A model generated the notes under the pieces. It had not been told where the DNA came from. It searched no databases and saw only the letters and a program-made list of their open reading frames with translations. The position numbers and the translations under genes were made by a program. From Holosporaceae bacterium UBA3830 (GTDB taxonomy: Bacteria; Pseudomonadota; Alphaproteobacteria; UBA3830), in the NCBI GenBank assembly GCA_002393025.1, contig DGIE01000053.1, positions 1 through 6,625 of the forward strand: DNA of 6,625 nt, read 5' to 3'. Below, one piece after another: positions 5,437 to 6,625 of the stretch (positions are counted from its first letter, which is position 1; each line of letters starts with the position of its first letter).

Positions 5437-6620
5437 GTAAGATTTTTATTGGTATTTGTTACGGAATTTCATTTCCGCTTACTATCACTATCCTCGATTA
5501 TTGGCTCAAAGATCTCGGAATTTCCAACACACTGATCGGATTATTTTCTTTCATTCATTGGCCATTTATGCTGAAATTTTTGTGGGGACCGATCATTGAG
5601 AATTTCGATATTCCGTTGTTATCGAAAAAAATGAGTCGTTACAAAAGTTGGATGACTTGTTCCTACATTTTTCTGATCATCGGAATCGTGATCATGGCGA
5701 ACTCAAATCCGAGCACTAATGTTTTTTTGCTGATTCTCGGAGCATCTTTGGTTGCCATTGCTGACGGTTGTAAAAACATTGTGCTTTATCCATATCAATT
5801 GATTGGGAAAAAAGAAAATTCGGTTGGATTTATCGCCAGTTGCGTGAATCTCGGGAATCGTCTCGGTTCGATTTTTATAAAAGTTTCAACACTTTACGTC
5901 GCACACTTTTTCGATTGGAGAACTGCTTATCTAGTTGCTGCGTTGATGATTTTTTTAATAATGGTAATCAATTTTGTAATTGAAGAACCTCGCAAAAAAT
6001 TTGAAAATCACGAAGATTTTTCGTTGAAGCGCGCTTATTTAAAATCTTTTTTTGTTCCAATCAAACAATTTCTCAAAACTCAAAATAGTTCAAAGTTTTT
6101 AGTAATAGTCGGGCTATATAAAGCAGCAGATTTTATGATGCAAAAGATGTCCAAAATATTTTGTATCGAAATTGGATTCTCGAAAATCGAAATTGCAAAC
6201 ATAATTCAGTTTTACGGATCAATAACTGTTATTGCCGGAAGTTTTCTCGGAGGATATGCGATCAAAAAGCTCGGGTTGATAAGATCAATGCGCTTAATTT
6301 TGACACTGCATGCAATGTCATTTTTAACTTATCTCTTGTTGTCGGAGTTCGGAAAGGATAACTCCATCCTAACCTTTATTATCACCCTTGAAGCTCTCTC
6401 CGGCGGTGCTGTAACTTCTTGCTTTATCGCGTTTTTCTACACAATAGCGGCAGATCTTACAATATATGCCGTACTCTGGGCGCTGTATGAATTTTCAGGA
6501 TTAATCTTCATGTCCGTTTCGGGAATATTTGCTAACTTCTTGGGCTGGAGACTATTCTTCTGCCTCGTTCCGATGATGGTAATTCCGAATTTGGTGATGT
6601 TGAAAAAAATGAAACTATAA
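5418..6620 (+). CDS. Second AmpG-like MFS permease, diverged
   Basis: This is a clear paralogue of the upstream permease. The two align from residue 7 here to residue 21 there (KIFIGICYGI with KFFIGFTCGV) through to matching ends (VSGIFANFLGW with VSGIIADALGW). It has 400 residues and about twelve membrane segments; it lacks the first 14 or so residues and the charged tail of its neighbour. It keeps LKFLWGPIIENFD (52-64) and the ADGC of segment 4. However, Gln-Asp in CQDMSLY has become Lys-Asn (CKNIVLY, 118-124), GYRMG has become GNRLG (146-150), and GQRKGW has become SRYKSW. Since the hallmark polar residues in the membrane have changed, the substrate may differ from that of AmpG. It starts at TTG inside the end of the previous gene and is therefore likely coupled to it. 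The frame is intact, so it is probably functional. Confidence 0.85.
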   Translation: MLSQYLSKIFIGICYGISFPLTITILDYWLKDLGISNTLIGLFSFIHWPFMLKFLWGPIIENFDIPLLSKKMSRYKSWMTCSYIFLIIGIVIMANSNPSTNVFLLILGASLVAIADGCKNIVLYPYQLIGKKENSVGFIASCVNLGNRLGSIFIKVSTLYVAHFFDWRTAYLVAALMIFLIMVINFVIEEPRKKFENHEDFSLKRAYLKSFFVPIKQFLKTQNSSKFLVIVGLYKAADFMMQKMSKIFCIEIGFSKIEIANIIQFYGSITVIAGSFLGGYAIKKLGLIRSMRLILTLHAMSFLTYLLLSEFGKDNSILTFIITLEALSGGAVTSCFIAFFYTIAADLTIYAVLWALYEFSGLIFMSVSGIFANFLGWRLFFCLVPMMVIPNLVMLKKMKL

Positions 6621-6625
6621 AAACA

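Overview
The window looks like a piece of an alphaproteobacterial chromosome, most likely from an intracellular or host-associated lineage such as Rickettsiales or Holosporales. This is an inference from three things: a tandem pair of divergent AmpG-type permeases, a TadE-like protein of the kind I associate with those groups, and short palindromic repeats that lie inside an open reading frame, as Rickettsia palindromic elements do. I could not run any database search, so the taxonomy is tentative. All recognisable genes are on the + strand.

Positions 1-433 hold no intact gene. A 71-codon stop-free stretch without a usable start (37-252) looks like the tail of a lost gene, and 253-433 is AT-rich spacer. 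A good Shine-Dalgarno and ATG at 434 then lead straight into a run of nine Gs (464-472), which throws the frame into a stop at 473. Losing one G would connect this start to the long frame running to 2024.

Positions 444-2024 form one open frame of two unlike halves. The first half (to about 1286) is a mosaic of at least three families of short repeats. It includes an exact 104-bp duplication and a diverged copy of its core read in a different frame. The second half (1287-2024, about 245 residues) is a TadE-like membrane-anchored protein. Behind it, about 2016-2225 carries a decayed second copy of the same protein's C-terminal part, broken by indels.

Positions 2277-6620 are a compact housekeeping block: an extended -10 promoter, then typA/bipA (ribosome-associated GTPase), then two AmpG-like major facilitator permeases. 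The genes overlap (ATGA junction at 4129-4132; 19-bp overlap at 5418-5436), so they are probably transcribed and translated together. The first permease keeps the AmpG hallmark residues and is a plausible muropeptide importer. The second has lost several of them and may carry something else.

The most interesting part is the repeat-bearing TadE-like locus: an in-frame palindromic repeat array, a homopolymer tract at the start, and a degenerate tandem copy together suggest a rapidly evolving, possibly switchable surface or pilus-related gene. The typA-ampG block itself is ordinary apart from the drift in the second permease.
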